A DNA stretch of 64,000 nucleotides from Maricaulis alexandrii (GCF_005871165.1 NZ_SWKP01000008.1:1-64000); one strand, 5' to 3'. Shown: positions 33,604 to 43,800, numbered from the stretch's first letter. Notes: generated by a model not told the origin, from the letters alone. Numbers and translations are program-made.

Positions 33604-33689
33604 CCTCTAACCCCGAAACGTTTCGTGAGTAGACATAATGCCGGAATTTGTTTCAATCGAGCTTCCCATACCAGTAGAGGAGACGTTCC

Positions 33690-33878
33690 ATGTCCATCGA
33701 AGCCCGCATCCGTGAGCTCGACGCTCGTCATACGCGCCTGGATTCCGAGATCGAAGATCTCAAGAAACATGCGTCCGCGGACTCTCTGGAGGTGGCCCGA
33801 CTTAAAAAGGAAAAGCTTCGAATTAAGGAGCAGGTCGAGTCGATGCGAATGTCGGCCCAGACCGAATTTGCCGAATAG
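33690..33878 (+). CDS. YdcH/DUF465 family small coiled-coil protein
   Basis: A 62-residue helical protein, RIRELDARHTRLDSEIEDLKK followed by LEVARLKKEKLRIKEQVESM, the DUF465 core. It shares the VARLKKEKLRIK segment with the copy at 32610-32822. The RBS GAGGAG lies nine bases before the ATG. A strong terminator follows 27 bp after the stop, so it is a monocistronic unit. Function unknown. Confidence 0.88.
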   Translation: MSIEARIRELDARHTRLDSEIEDLKKHASADSLEVARLKKEKLRIKEQVESMRMSAQTEFAE

Positions 33879-33904
33879 GCGACACGATCTGCCAAGCATG
33901 TCGG

Positions 33905-33930
33905 GGGCGGCCTTTCAGGCCGCCCTTTTT
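33905..33930 (+). terminator. Intrinsic terminator of the DUF465 gene
   Basis: GGGCGGCC and GGCCGCCC form a perfect 8-bp stem with a TTTCA loop, followed by TTTTT. Confidence 0.92.
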
Positions 33931-33987
33931 GCAGGTTAGACTGGCCATTCAAACACGTTGAAGCGTTGAAAGAGAGGAGACCCTGTC

Positions 33988-34845
33988 ATGCGGATGCTCG
34001 CTGCCCTGATCGCAACAGCCGCCCTGACCCTGCCGGCCGCTCATGGCCAGAAGGATGACGGCCTCTCCTCCTGTCTCGCGGGCGAGATGGCGCTGCAGGC
34101 TGGCGAAACCGCCGCCGCGGCGGATCACTTCGAGACCTGCCTGCAGAGCGAAGATCTCGAACCGCACCAGGAAGTCGGCGTCTATGCCGCCCTGGGCGCC
34201 GCCCTGCTCAATGAGGAACGCTATCAGGACGCCCTCAACGCCTATAATTTCGCCTTCGCCATCATCGACACACAGCTGGCCGACGTCGCCGAGCCGACCC
34301 TGTGGCGCAATCGCGGCATTGCCCGCCTGGAACTCGGCCAGCAGGAGGCGGCCCTGGAAGACCTGCAGCGCGCCGCCCGGGAATTGCCCGATGATGTGAT
34401 GACCCAGCTCAATCTGGGCATTCTCTATCAGGACATGGGCCGCACAGCCGATGCCGTGGTGGCCTATGACACCGTCGTGCGCCTGGAACCGGACTGGATG
34501 GGCGCCTGGATCAACCGCTCCAGCGCGCTGCTGGATGCGGGCATGACCCGCGCCGCCGTCGAGGATGCCCGCCGCGCTGTGGAACTGGAGCCGGAGAATG
34601 GCACGACGCTGAACATGCTGTGCTGGACGCTGATCCAGGATGGCCGCGCCCAGACCGCCCTGCCCCTGTGTGAACAGGCGGTGGCGCTGGAGCCGGAAGT
34701 CGGCGCCATCGTGCACTCCCACGCCTCCGCGCTGGAAGCGCTGGGCCGGATGGACGAGGCCCTGCCGCTCTACCGCCGGGCCTGGCAATTGTCGCCAGAC
34801 GATCCGGAAATCACCGAGGACTATCAGCGCACCCATAATCCGTAA
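33988..34845 (+). CDS. Secreted TPR-repeat protein
   Basis: A 285-residue periplasmic protein with a signal peptide (MRMLAALIATAALTLPAAHG, likely cleavage near residue 20) and about six tetratricopeptide repeats through to the C-terminus (for example ERYQDALNAYNFAFAIID, GQQEAALEDLQRAARELP, GRTADAVVAYDTVVRLEPD and GRMDEALPLYRRAWQLSPDD). It may scaffold envelope proteins; no partner is indicated. The RBS GAGAGGAG precedes the ATG. Confidence 0.85.
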   Translation: MRMLAALIATAALTLPAAHGQKDDGLSSCLAGEMALQAGETAAAADHFETCLQSEDLEPHQEVGVYAALGAALLNEERYQDALNAYNFAFAIIDTQLADVAEPTLWRNRGIARLELGQQEAALEDLQRAARELPDDVMTQLNLGILYQDMGRTADAVVAYDTVVRLEPDWMGAWINRSSALLDAGMTRAAVEDARRAVELEPENGTTLNMLCWTLIQDGRAQTALPLCEQAVALEPEVGAIVHSHASALEALGRMDEALPLYRRAWQLSPDDPEITEDYQRTHNP

Positions 34846-34929
34846 GCAGCGCGCCATTGCCTCGCGGGCAGTGCCATGCAAGGTCTCTGACCGGGCCGGA
34901 AACTACAGGACCAGGAAGAGGATCGGATC

Positions 34930-35724
34930 ATGGGTGACAGAGTCGCCATTGTGACGGGCGGTGCCAATGGAATCGGCAAGGCCTGTGCCCGCCGGCTGTC
35001 GGAAGACGGCTTCCTGGTCGTGATCGCCGATATCGACCGCGATGCCGGTGCCGCCCTCGCCGACGAGCTGGGCGCCGAGCGCAACAAGGCCCTTTTCGTG
35101 GCCTGCGACGTGTCGGACCGCCTGTCGGTGAACAATCTTCTGTCGGAAACCCGGTCCGCCTTCGACCGGCTCGACGTGCTGGTCAACAATGCCGGCATCG
35201 TTGCCAAGGGCGATATCCTGGACCTGTCGGAAGCGGATTTCGACAAGGTGATCGGCGTCAATCTGCGCGGCTCCTTCCTGGTCGCCCGCGAAGCGGCACG
35301 CCAGATGGTGGAGCAGATCGAGGAAGCCGGCGAACGCACCGAAGATGTCCGCCGCCGCTATGCCATCATCAACATGTCCTCGGTCAATGGCGTGATGGCG
35401 ATCCCGGACCAGCTGGCCTATTGCGTCTCCAAGGGTGCGATCAACCAGATGACGAAGTCCATGTCGCTCGCGCTGGCCAAATACGGCATCCGCGTCAACG
35501 CGATCGGCCCGGGCAGCATCAATACCGATGTCCTCAAATCGGTGAATGACAATCCCGAGGCGATGGCGAAGATCATGTCCCGCACGCCGCTGCAGCGGAT
35601 CGGCGATCCGGACGAAGTGGCCTCGGTCGCGTCCTTCCTGGCCTCCAAGGATGCCAGCTATATCACCGGCACGACCATCTATGCCGATGGCGGTCGTCTG
35701 GCGATGAATTACACGGTCAGTTGA
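34930..35724 (+). CDS. Short-chain dehydrogenase/reductase
   Basis: A 264-residue classical SDR. The Rossmann motif is TGGANGIGKA (9-18), the structural NNAGIVAKG (about 89-97), catalytic Ser in INMSSVNG (about 145) and Tyr/Lys in YCVSKGA (about 158-162). A proline-glycine loop AIGPGSINTD and the C-terminal ITGTTIYADGG follow. The acidic residue after strand 2 (VIADIDRD) predicts NAD rather than NADP. The substrate, an alcohol or ketone, is unknown; hydroxyacyl or glucose dehydrogenase-like members are nearest in feel. Confidence 0.9.
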   Translation: MGDRVAIVTGGANGIGKACARRLSEDGFLVVIADIDRDAGAALADELGAERNKALFVACDVSDRLSVNNLLSETRSAFDRLDVLVNNAGIVAKGDILDLSEADFDKVIGVNLRGSFLVAREAARQMVEQIEEAGERTEDVRRRYAIINMSSVNGVMAIPDQLAYCVSKGAINQMTKSMSLALAKYGIRVNAIGPGSINTDVLKSVNDNPEAMAKIMSRTPLQRIGDPDEVASVASFLASKDASYITGTTIYADGGRLAMNYTVS

Positions 35725-35731
35725 CATGAAA

Positions 35732-35753
35732 AGGCCCCGCCGAAGCGGGGCCT
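35732..35753 (-). terminator. Bidirectional hairpin terminator between the SDR gene and ppa
   Basis: AGGCCCCGC and GCGGGGCCT form a perfect 9-bp stem with a CGAA loop. On the minus strand TTTT follows directly, fitting termination of ppa; on the plus strand it follows the SDR stop by seven bases but lacks a T-tract. Confidence 0.85.
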
Positions 35754-35778
35754 GATCCAGTCTGGCAAGCGTCGCAAA

Positions 35779-36312
35779 CTAGGCCTTGGCCTGGGCGCGC
35801 TCGATGGATTCGGTCACGAGCTGACGGGCCTTGGCCGCATCACCCCAGCCGATCACCTTCACCCACTTATTGGGCTCCAGATCCTTGTAGTGCTCGAAGA
35901 AGTGCTTGATGCGCATCAGCTGCGCTTGCGGCACGTCGCCATACTCGATGACTTCATCATAGAGCGGGGACAGCTTGTGGTGCGGCACGCAAAGGATCTT
36001 CTCATCCATGCCGCTCTCATCTTCCATCATCAGCACGCCAATGGGGCGGGCGCGCACGACGCAGCCCGGCACCAGCGTGGTGTGACCGATGATCATGACG
36101 TCGATCGGATCGCCGTCCTCGGACAGGGTGTGCGGCATGAAGCCGTAATTGCACGGATAGGACATCGGCGTGTGCAGGAAGCGGTCGACGAACAACGTCC
36201 CGGCATCCTTGTCCATTTCATACTTCACCGGCTGGCCGCCGACCGGGACTTCAATGATGACGTTGATGTCCTCGGGGGCGTTCTCGCCGAGAGAAATTTT
36301 GTCGATCCGCAT
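35779..36312 (-). CDS. ppa: Inorganic pyrophosphatase
   Basis: A 177-residue family I pyrophosphatase that hydrolyses PPi and pulls biosynthetic reactions forward. It contains the signature DGDPIDVMI (about 65-73) with metal-binding aspartates, [29 protein letters not shown] and [16 protein letters not shown]. Length matches bacterial enzymes. A TGCACTGCA dyad lies about 65 bp upstream. Confidence 0.97.
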   Translation of the reverse strand: MRIDKISLGENAPEDINVIIEVPVGGQPVKYEMDKDAGTLFVDRFLHTPMSYPCNYGFMPHTLSEDGDPIDVMIIGHTTLVPGCVVRARPIGVLMMEDESGMDEKILCVPHHKLSPLYDEVIEYGDVPQAQLMRIKHFFEHYKDLEPNKWVKVIGWGDAAKARQLVTESIERAQAKA

Positions 36313-36376
36313 GGGACGCTCCTTGCAGCAATTCTTGCGCCCTCATACGCCGGAAGCGTTTGAGAACCAATGCCCT

Positions 36377-36391
36377 TGTTGCACTGCAATA
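36377..36391. promoter_or_regulatory. TGCACTGCA dyad upstream of ppa
   Basis: TGTTGCACTGCAATA is a near-perfect 15-bp dyad centred on TGCACTGCA, in the gap between the gltB stop and the ppa start. It nearly matches the site upstream of amt at 52965-52979. Confidence 0.5.
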
Positions 36392-36400
36392 GCTGTTTCG

Positions 36401-39400
36401 TCAGGCGGTACGGCTTTCATTGGCCGGTTGCAGGCGTGTCCGCTCGCGTTTGACCACTTCTGCCCCCCGAAGATGCACGAAGTCTCCACGCACACTATCC
36501 CACGCGGCCAGGATGCGGGCGGCGACCACCGATCCCGTAGCCTCTGCATGCGCCTCGATCAGGGCCCGGCAGCGCGCTTCCGCCTCCCCGGCCAGATCGA
36601 AGGACAGGACAGTCTCCGGATTGAGGCGGGCTTCAAGCCGGCCGTCCGGATCGTAGACAAAGGCATCACCGCCGGTCATGCCGGCCGCGAAATTATCGCC
36701 CACGGAGCCGAGGATCACGGCAGCGCCCCCGGTCATGTATTCGCACCCGTTCGTGCCACAGCCCTCGACCACCGTCTCGGCGCCGGAATTGCGGACCGCG
36801 AAGCGCTGCCCGGCCCGGCCGGCCGCGAACAGACGGCCGGATGTCGCGCCATAAAGACAGGTATTGCCGATGATGGAGTGATCCTCATTGGCGGCGCTGG
36901 ACCCGCCATAGGGGCGCACAATGATCGTCGCACCGGACAGGCCCTTGCCAACATAGTCATTGGCATCGCCATCCAGCTCGATCCGCAGGCCGCGGGCGGA
37001 GAAAGCGCCCAACGACTGACCGGCCGAGCCCCGCAGGCGCAGGGTGAGATGGTCCTCACCCAGACCGTCCGCGCCGAAGCGGGTGACGATTTCCGAGGAG
37101 GTCCGCGTTCCGACCGTGCGATCGGTATTCTTCACGCCATAGTCCAGCTGCATCTTCTCGCCGCGGTCAAAGGCCGGGGCGGCATCGACGATGATCTGTT
37201 CGTCCAGGCTCGGTGTGACCGCATTGCGCTGGGTCCGCGAGGACCGGGCCGGCCGCTCCACGGCGTCCGCCCGCGACATGATCACCGACAGGTCGAGATC
37301 GTCGAGCGCTTCGGACCCGCGCGACACCTGGGTGAGGAGGTCGGCGCGGCCGATCACGTCCTCCAGGGACGTGGCGCCCAGACCGGCGAGAATCTCCCGG
37401 ACATCCTGGGCCAGGAAGGTCATCAGATTGACGACATGGTCCGGGAAACCGCCGAAGCGGGCCCGCAGGTCATCATCCTGGGTACACACACCGACCGGGC
37501 AGGTATTGGAATGGCACTGGCGCACCATGAGACAGCCGAGCGCGATCAGGGAGGCCGTGCCGATGCCGAATTCCTCGGCGCCGAGCATGGCCGCAACAAC
37601 CATGTCCCGACCGGTGCGGATACCGCCATCGGCGCGCAGGGTGACACGGTCGCGCAAACCGTTGAGCGACAGCATCTGGTGCGCCTCGGCCAGCCCCAGC
37701 TCCAGCGGACCGCCGGCGAACTTGATCGAGGTCAGGGCCGCAGCCCCGGTACCGCCGACCGAGCCGGAGATATTGATGATATCGGCATTCGCCTTGGCGA
37801 CACCGGCCGCCACGGCACCGACACCGGCGGCCGCGACCAGCTTCACGCCAACACGGGCACGCGGATTGATCTGTTTGAGATCATAGATCAGCTGCGCCAG
37901 GTCCTCGATCGAGTAGATATCATGATGTGGCGGTGGCGAGATCAGGCTGACGCCCGGGGTCGCGTGACGCATGCGCGCGATGAAGTCGGTGACCTTGAAG
38001 CCGGGCAGCTGGCCGCCCTCGCCGGGCTTGGCGCCCTGGGCGACCTTGATCTCGAACTCGCGGCACTGGTTGAGATACTCCGCCGTGACGCCAAAGCGTC
38101 CGGAGGCGATCTGCTTGACCGCCGAATTCATGTTGTCGCCATTGGGCATGGGCTTGTAGCGGACCGGATCCTCGCCGCCCTCGCCGGACACCGACTTCGC
38201 GCCGATCCGGTTCATCGCCACATTGAGCGCGCCATGCGCTTCCGGGGACAGGGCGCCGAGCGACATGCCCGGCGTTACGAAGCGCCGACGGATCCCATTG
38301 ATCGACTCGACCCGGTCCAGACCGATCGACGGCCCGATGCCGCGCATGTCCATGAGATCACGCAGCTGGATCGGACCCTGCTTCTCGACGGCTTCGCGAT
38401 AGCGTTTCCAGGCATCGGCATCATTGCCGCGCACGGCAGCCTGAAGCTCGGTAATGACCTTCGCCGACAGGGCGTGGCGATCGCCTTTGGCCCGCTGGCG
38501 GTAGAAACCGCCAATCGGCAGTCGCGCCTCGCCGGACCAGGCCTTCTTGTGCAGGTCCAGCGTCCGCGCTTCCAGACCGGGCAGACCAATGCCGGAAATG
38601 CGGCTGACCACGCCCGGAAGGTAGGATTCCACCAGCGCCCGGGACAGGCCCAACACTTCGAAATTGCAGCCCCCGCGATAGGAGGAAATGATGGAAATCC
38701 CCATTTTGGAGAGGATTTTCAGCAGGCCGCCATCGAGCGCTTCCTTCAGGCGGCGTGCCCGCAGACAGGCCCATTCATCCCCGCCGACGGACTCGCGGCC
38801 GGCCGTGATTGTGTCGAAGGCGAGATAGGGGTTCACCGTCGTGGCCCCGAGGCCGATCAGCACGGCGGCATAATGCGAATCGAAGCACTCCGCCGACCGC
38901 ACATTGAGCGAGCAGAAATTGCGCAGACCTTCCCGGGTCAGCGTGGAGTGCACCGCGCCGGCGACCAGGATCATCGGCAGGCCGATCCGGTCCTCATCCT
39001 GACGGTGATCGGTCAGGACCAAATGGGCCGCGCCATCCCGGACGGCGGCAACGGATTGTTCAATGATGGAATCGAGCTGCTTGCGCAGGGCCTGACCATT
39101 GCCGGTCGCACCATCGCGGGGCAAGAGGCAGTCGATATCCTTGACCGCGCCGCCCATGTGCTCGCGCCAGCGTTCATAGGCCCCATTGGACAGAATCGGG
39201 CTGTCCAGCACCAGAACGGCGGCGCGCTCCTCGCCCTGGGCCAGAATATTGCCCAGATTGCGGAAACGGGTCTTCAGCCCCATCACCCGGCCTTCGCGCA
39301 AGGGGTCGATCGGCGGATTGGTGACCTGGGAGAAGTTCTGGCGGAAGAAGTGCGACAGGGGCCGGTAGGTTTCCGACAGCACGGCCAGAGGCGCATCATC

Positions 39401-40930
39401 GCCCATCGAGCCGACGGCCTCCTTGCCGTCCTCGGCCATGGCGTTGAGCACCAGTTCAATGCCTTCGAAGGAGAAGCCCGCCGCGGCCTGGTGGCGCAAG
39501 CGGGTCTCCTCGTCAAAGACCTGCGGTTCGGCACCCGGCCCGATGACCGGCTCGATATCCTCGAGCTCACCCAGCCAACGGGCATAGGGATGCTGCTCGC
39601 TCAGCTCGTCGAGGATTTCATGCTCGCGATAGAAGCGGCCTTCCTCGATATCCAGGGCGATCAGACGGCCCGGCGTGATCTGGCCGCGCTCGGTCACATG
39701 GTCCTGGTCAATCGGCGCCATGCCGGTTTCCGATCCGGCGACCAGAATGCCGGATTTCGTGATGGCATAGCGCATCGGCCGCAGGCCGTTGCGGTCCATG
39801 CCGGCAATGGCCCAGCGCCCGTCAAAGGCGGCAATCGCGGCCGGCCCGTCCCAGGGCTCCATGACCGAATTGCAGTATTCATACATGCGCGCCCAGCCTT
39901 CCGGCATCACATCGGAGCGCTTGGACCAGGCCTCGGGGATGAGGATGGTCTTGGTCATCGGCGCAGAGCGGCCCGCCCGCACCAGGATCTCGAAAGCCTG
40001 GTCGAGGGCGGCACTGTCCGACGCGCCGGACTGGATCACCGGGCGGACATCGCGCTCATCGCCCGGGAAGGCGGTCTCCGCGATGTGAACCTCATGGCTC
40101 CTCATCCAGTTGATATTGCCGCGGATCGTATTGATCTCGCCGTTATGGGCGAGCATGCGGAAGGGCTGGGCCAGCCGCCATTCCGGAAAGGTATTGGTGG
40201 AATAGCGCTGGTGGAAGATCGCGAAGGAGGACACGAATTCCGGATCCTGCAGGTCGCGATAGAAGGCATCGATATCCTCGGCGCGGAACAGGCCCTTGTA
40301 GATAATGTCACGCGAGGAGAGTGAGCATACGTAGAGGTCGCGCAGGTTTTCCTCGCGGGCCCGGCGCTCGATCCGGCGGCGGACAATATAGAGGATGCGC
40401 TCGACGCTCTCGATGTCACGGCCGCGCGGGTCGCGGAACAGGACCTGCTCGATTTCCGGCAGGGTGGCGCGCGCCTTGTCGCCCAGCACGGAAGTGTCAA
40501 TCGGCGGCTGGCGCCAGCCATAGAAGGCAAAGCCCTCGCGCAGGATTTCCGCCTCGATGATGGCGCGGGCACGCTCCCGGGCAGCGAAATCGGCGCGCGG
40601 CAGGAAGACCATGCCGACGATGACATCGCCGCGTTCCGGTTCGTGACCCGTGCGGGAGACGGCCGCCTTGAAAAAGGCCTGGGGCACACCGACACGCAGG
40701 CCGGCCCCGTCACCGGTCTTGCCGTCGGCATCCACGGCGCCGCGGTGCCAGACCGCCTTGAGGGCATCAATGGCCAGTTCGACGATTTCGCGGCGTGCCT
40801 CACCCTTCATGTCGGCGATCAGGCCGACGCCGCAGGCATCGCGTTCATCCTCAGGTCGCCACAGGCCGGTGCCTTCCAGCGTGTTCAGACCGGCGTGGAT
40901 CTTGGCGTGATTCCAGGATTGTTGGGTCAT
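36401..40930 (-). CDS. gltB: Glutamate synthase (NADPH) large chain
   Basis: A 1509-residue alpha subunit. It converts glutamine and 2-oxoglutarate to two glutamates. Order of parts: a propeptide of about 32 residues before the glutaminase nucleophile C33 in DACGVGLIAD; the glutaminase domain; the central domain; the FMN-binding synthase domain with PPPHHDIYSIEDLAQLI and GGTGAAALTS; the 3Fe-4S cysteines in QCHSNTCPVGVC (about residue 1140); and the GXGXG beta-helix domain at the C-terminus. The ATG at 40930 overlaps the gltD stop by four bases, so the subunits are translationally coupled with gltD first. Confidence 0.97.
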   Translation of the reverse strand: MTQQSWNHAKIHAGLNTLEGTGLWRPEDERDACGVGLIADMKGEARREIVELAIDALKAVWHRGAVDADGKTGDGAGLRVGVPQAFFKAAVSRTGHEPERGDVIVGMVFLPRADFAARERARAIIEAEILREGFAFYGWRQPPIDTSVLGDKARATLPEIEQVLFRDPRGRDIESVERILYIVRRRIERRAREENLRDLYVCSLSSRDIIYKGLFRAEDIDAFYRDLQDPEFVSSFAIFHQRYSTNTFPEWRLAQPFRMLAHNGEINTIRGNINWMRSHEVHIAETAFPGDERDVRPVIQSGASDSAALDQAFEILVRAGRSAPMTKTILIPEAWSKRSDVMPEGWARMYEYCNSVMEPWDGPAAIAAFDGRWAIAGMDRNGLRPMRYAITKSGILVAGSETGMAPIDQDHVTERGQITPGRLIALDIEEGRFYREHEILDELSEQHPYARWLGELEDIEPVIGPGAEPQVFDEETRLRHQAAAGFSFEGIELVLNAMAEDGKEAVGSMGDDAPLAVLSETYRPLSHFFRQNFSQVTNPPIDPLREGRVMGLKTRFRNLGNILAQGEERAAVLVLDSPILSNGAYERWREHMGGAVKDIDCLLPRDGATGNGQALRKQLDSIIEQSVAAVRDGAAHLVLTDHRQDEDRIGLPMILVAGAVHSTLTREGLRNFCSLNVRSAECFDSHYAAVLIGLGATTVNPYLAFDTITAGRESVGGDEWACLRARRLKEALDGGLLKILSKMGISIISSYRGGCNFEVLGLSRALVESYLPGVVSRISGIGLPGLEARTLDLHKKAWSGEARLPIGGFYRQRAKGDRHALSAKVITELQAAVRGNDADAWKRYREAVEKQGPIQLRDLMDMRGIGPSIGLDRVESINGIRRRFVTPGMSLGALSPEAHGALNVAMNRIGAKSVSGEGGEDPVRYKPMPNGDNMNSAVKQIASGRFGVTAEYLNQCREFEIKVAQGAKPGEGGQLPGFKVTDFIARMRHATPGVSLISPPPHHDIYSIEDLAQLIYDLKQINPRARVGVKLVAAAGVGAVAAGVAKANADIINISGSVGGTGAAALTSIKFAGGPLELGLAEAHQMLSLNGLRDRVTLRADGGIRTGRDMVVAAMLGAEEFGIGTASLIALGCLMVRQCHSNTCPVGVCTQDDDLRARFGGFPDHVVNLMTFLAQDVREILAGLGATSLEDVIGRADLLTQVSRGSEALDDLDLSVIMSRADAVERPARSSRTQRNAVTPSLDEQIIVDAAPAFDRGEKMQLDYGVKNTDRTVGTRTSSEIVTRFGADGLGEDHLTLRLRGSAGQSLGAFSARGLRIELDGDANDYVGKGLSGATIIVRPYGGSSAANEDHSIIGNTCLYGATSGRLFAAGRAGQRFAVRNSGAETVVEGCGTNGCEYMTGGAAVILGSVGDNFAAGMTGGDAFVYDPDGRLEARLNPETVLSFDLAGEAEARCRALIEAHAEATGSVVAARILAAWDSVRGDFVHLRGAEVVKRERTRLQPANESRTA

Positions 40931-42348
40931 TCGGCTGCTCCCAGAACCTGCAGTCGATTGTCGAGATAGGCGGTGATCGAGCGGGCGGCATCCATGCCGT
41001 CCCGGATCGCCCACACCACGAGAGAGGCGCCCCGGTGCAGGTCGCCGGCCACGAAGACACCGTCCAGGCTGGTCATCTTGGTGGCATCATCGCCTTCCAC
41101 ACGGCCATCGCGATGGACAGAGAGGTCGGGCGCGGAGAAGGCTTCGGGCAGATCTTCCGGCGTGAAGCCGAGCGCCGAGACCACCATGTCGGCAGGCACG
41201 TCGAAGGTGCGGCCCGGCTCCGGTTCCGGCGCGCGGCGGCCGGACGCATCCGGTGCCCCCAGGCGCATGCCCTGCACACGGACCGCGGAGATCGCCTCGC
41301 CCTTGGTCAGCACGGCCAGCGGAGAGGCCAGCCATTCAAAGACGACGCCTTCTTCCTCGGCATGTTTCACTTCACGGGCCGAGCCCGGCATGTTCTCGCG
41401 GTCACGGCGATAGAGACAGGTCACGGATTTGGCGCCCTGGCGGACCGCCGTGCGGACACAGTCCATCGCCGTATCCCCGCCGCCGATCACGACGACATTC
41501 TTGCCTTCGGCATTGAGCGTGGGGTCATTGTCCCGGACATCGTCAAGATCATCGCGGTTGGAGCGGGTCAGATAATCCAGCGCGGCAATCACGCCATCGC
41601 CGGACCCCGGACAGGTCAGCTGGCGCGCCGCATAGACGCCCGTCGCCAGCAGGACAGCATGGTGCTTGTCGCGCAGCTCCGGCAGGCTGGCATCGCGGCC
41701 AACCTCGAAATTCAGCTTGAACTCGACACCGCCCTCGGTGAGGCGGTCGAGGCGGCGCTGGACCACGGACTTGTCCAGCTTGAAGCCGGGAATCCCGTAC
41801 ATCAACAGGCCGCCGGCGCGGTCGGAGCGCTCATAGACGGTGACATCGAAACCGGTTTCGCGCAGGCGTTCGGCGGCGGCCAGACCGGCCGGGCCGGAGC
41901 CCACAATGCCGACACTCGCACCGCGGGCCGGACCCGGCTGCAGCGGTTCGACCCAGCCTTCCTGCCAGGCCGTGTCGGTGATGTACTGCTCCACGGAGCC
42001 GATGGTCACGGCGCCGTGTTTGGATTGTTCAATGACGCAGGCCCCCTCGCACAGACGGTCCTGCGGGCAGATGCGGCCGCAGATTTCCGGCATGGTGGAA
42101 GTCTCGGCGGAGATCTCATAGGCCTCGCGCAAACGCCCGTCCCCGGCCAGCATCAGCCAGTCGGGAATATTGTTCTGCAGCGGGCAGCCCGACTGGCAGA
42201 AGGGAATGCCGCATTGCGAACACCGCGAGGCCTGACCGGCGGCCTTCTGAGGATCGAAGGGGCGATAGATTTCCTTGAAATCCTTGCGCCGTTCCGCCTC
42301 AGAACGCTTCTCCGGATAGGCTTGGTCGATGTCTACAAATCTAAGCAA
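40927..42348 (-). CDS. gltD: Glutamate synthase (NADPH) small chain
   Basis: A 473-residue beta subunit that passes electrons from NADPH through FAD and two 4Fe-4S clusters to GltB. Cysteines in RCSQCGIPFCQSGC (C43, C46, C51, C55) and ICGRICPQDRLCEGAC bind the clusters; GSGPAGLAAAERL binds FAD and VVIGGGDTAMDC binds NADPH. The start is a TTG at 42348 (MLRFVDIDQ...), placed behind GGAGGAGAG; no ATG is close by. It precedes gltB, the reverse of the common gltBD order. Confidence 0.94.
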   Translation of the reverse strand: MLRFVDIDQAYPEKRSEAERRKDFKEIYRPFDPQKAAGQASRCSQCGIPFCQSGCPLQNNIPDWLMLAGDGRLREAYEISAETSTMPEICGRICPQDRLCEGACVIEQSKHGAVTIGSVEQYITDTAWQEGWVEPLQPGPARGASVGIVGSGPAGLAAAERLRETGFDVTVYERSDRAGGLLMYGIPGFKLDKSVVQRRLDRLTEGGVEFKLNFEVGRDASLPELRDKHHAVLLATGVYAARQLTCPGSGDGVIAALDYLTRSNRDDLDDVRDNDPTLNAEGKNVVVIGGGDTAMDCVRTAVRQGAKSVTCLYRRDRENMPGSAREVKHAEEEGVVFEWLASPLAVLTKGEAISAVRVQGMRLGAPDASGRRAPEPEPGRTFDVPADMVVSALGFTPEDLPEAFSAPDLSVHRDGRVEGDDATKMTSLDGVFVAGDLHRGASLVVWAIRDGMDAARSITAYLDNRLQVLGAAE

Positions 42349-42748
42349 TCCGCTCTCCTCCTGGCTCGCGAGCGCGACAATGCAGCACAGTCTTCGCTCC
42401 TGCACAAGACAGGCGGCTGCGGTGATATTGGCACATTTTGCCGCAATAGAGACTATAGCAGAATCTATTTGCGTTGATCTGCCTTTGATGTGGCGAGTTC
42501 CGCACGAATTATTCTCAGCCGCATCCTTGTATCACCGCGATGCAACACAACAAACCCAGCCAGAAACCGGCCCGGACCGCACAATGTCCCGGATTTGACC
42601 GGGTCTTGGAAGGATACTGCCTCGCGCAAACTTGTGCCCGGAGGATCATTTCACCTGCCACGATCACCCCTGCGCAAACCTGCGTGATCGGGCATCGATT
42701 TCAGGTCCTGCGGGGTCTAGGTTTGGTCAAACACGCATCCGGCCCCAC
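42349..42748. other. Divergent intergenic region, gltD and moaA
   Basis: This 400-bp gap must hold promoters for both operons. I see a 7-bp hairpin CGATCAC/GTGATCG (42661-42667 with 42684-42690), an 8-bp direct repeat GCGCAAAC (42624-42631 and 42672-42679), and a CCCGG/CCGGG hairpin (42588-42603), all in the moaA leader. None matches a riboswitch I can recognise with confidence. No tRNA or gene is seen. Confidence 0.5.
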
Positions 42749-43798
42749 ATGCCGGAAACAGCCATGCCAGGAGACATTCGGTTGGACGGCACGCCCCAGA
42801 CCGCAAGCCACGCCCCTTTGGTGGATCGCTTCGGACGAGAAATCCGCTATCTGCGCCTGTCCGTCACTGACCGGTGCGATCTGCGCTGCGTCTACTGCAT
42901 GGCGGAGCGACCGGATTTCCTGCCCAAATCCCGGCTGCTGACCCTGGAAGAATTGAGCGCCATCGGGGCGCACTTCATCGCCCGCGGCGTCAACAAGATC
43001 CGCATCACGGGTGGCGAACCCCTGGTACGCCGGGATGTGATCCACCTGATCGAGGCCCTGGGCAAACATATCGGCTACGGGCTGGACGAGCTCACCCTGA
43101 CCACCAATGCCACGCAGCTGGCCGGACAAGCCGGGCGCCTGGCCCGGGCCGGGGTCAAACGGATCAATGTTTCGCTGGATACCCTCAACCCGGACGCTTA
43201 TGCCCGGCTGACGCGCGGTGGCCAGCTGGCCACCTGCCTGGCCGGGATCGAGGCCGCCCGCAAGGCCGGGATCGCGATCAAGATCAATGCCGTGGCCCTC
43301 AAGGGTGAAAACGAGGACGGGCTGCCCGACCTCATCGCCTGGGCGCATGCACAAGGTTTCGACGCCACGCTGATCGAGGTCATGCCGCTGGGCGAGGTGG
43401 CGCAGGACCGGGCGGACCAGTTCCTGCCGCTCAGCGCGGTGCGCGACCGCCTGTCCGAACAGTGGACCTTGACCGATCTGCCGGACCGCACCGGCGGCCC
43501 GTCCCGCTATGTCCGCGTCGCCGAGACCGGTGGACGGCTGGGCTTCATCACGCCGCTGACCTCGAACTTCTGCGCCGGCTGCAATCGCGTCCGGCTGACC
43601 TGTACTGGCGAACTCTATACCTGTCTGGGTCATGAGGGCGCGATCGACCTGAAGACCGCCTATCGCGAACGTGGCACGGCCGGTCTGGAGGCCTGTCTCG
43701 ACCGGGCGATGGCGACCAAGCCGGAACGGCATGATTTCGATGTCTCGCGCGGGGCCGCACCGGCCGTGTCCCGCAACATGGCCCGAACGGGAGGCTGA
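42749..43798 (+). CDS. moaA: GTP 3',8-cyclase (molybdenum cofactor step 1)
   Basis: A 349-residue radical-SAM enzyme that converts GTP to 3',8-cyclo-GTP. The N-terminal cluster motif is CDLRCVYC (C43, C47, C50), the C-terminal cluster is [18 protein letters not shown], and the protein ends with the functional GG dipeptide (ARTGG). [13 protein letters not shown] is also conserved. The ATG at 42749 is chosen; 42764 is an alternative. It leads a six-gene operon for the cofactor, with the next gene two bases downstream. Confidence 0.96.
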   Translation: MPETAMPGDIRLDGTPQTASHAPLVDRFGREIRYLRLSVTDRCDLRCVYCMAERPDFLPKSRLLTLEELSAIGAHFIARGVNKIRITGGEPLVRRDVIHLIEALGKHIGYGLDELTLTTNATQLAGQAGRLARAGVKRINVSLDTLNPDAYARLTRGGQLATCLAGIEAARKAGIAIKINAVALKGENEDGLPDLIAWAHAQGFDATLIEVMPLGEVAQDRADQFLPLSAVRDRLSEQWTLTDLPDRTGGPSRYVRVAETGGRLGFITPLTSNFCAGCNRVRLTCTGELYTCLGHEGAIDLKTAYRERGTAGLEACLDRAMATKPERHDFDVSRGAAPAVSRNMARTGG

Positions 43799-43800
43799 TC

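Noticed and set aside
36170-40324. A 1384-codon open frame on the plus strand, antisense to gltB
   Set aside because: gltB on the minus strand is unmistakable by homology. The antisense frame is rich in Gly, His, Arg and Gln without domains, typical of a high-GC shadow frame.
42440-42470. TGGCACATTTTGCC near gltD as a sigma-54 element
   Set aside because: The GG-to-GC spacing is 8, not 10, and it points away from gltD; it is better read as an incidental inverted repeat.
42480-42748. Possible molybdenum cofactor riboswitch in the moaA leader
   Set aside because: A 7-bp hairpin and direct repeats are present, but I could not match the conserved Moco RNA core. A covariance-model search would decide.
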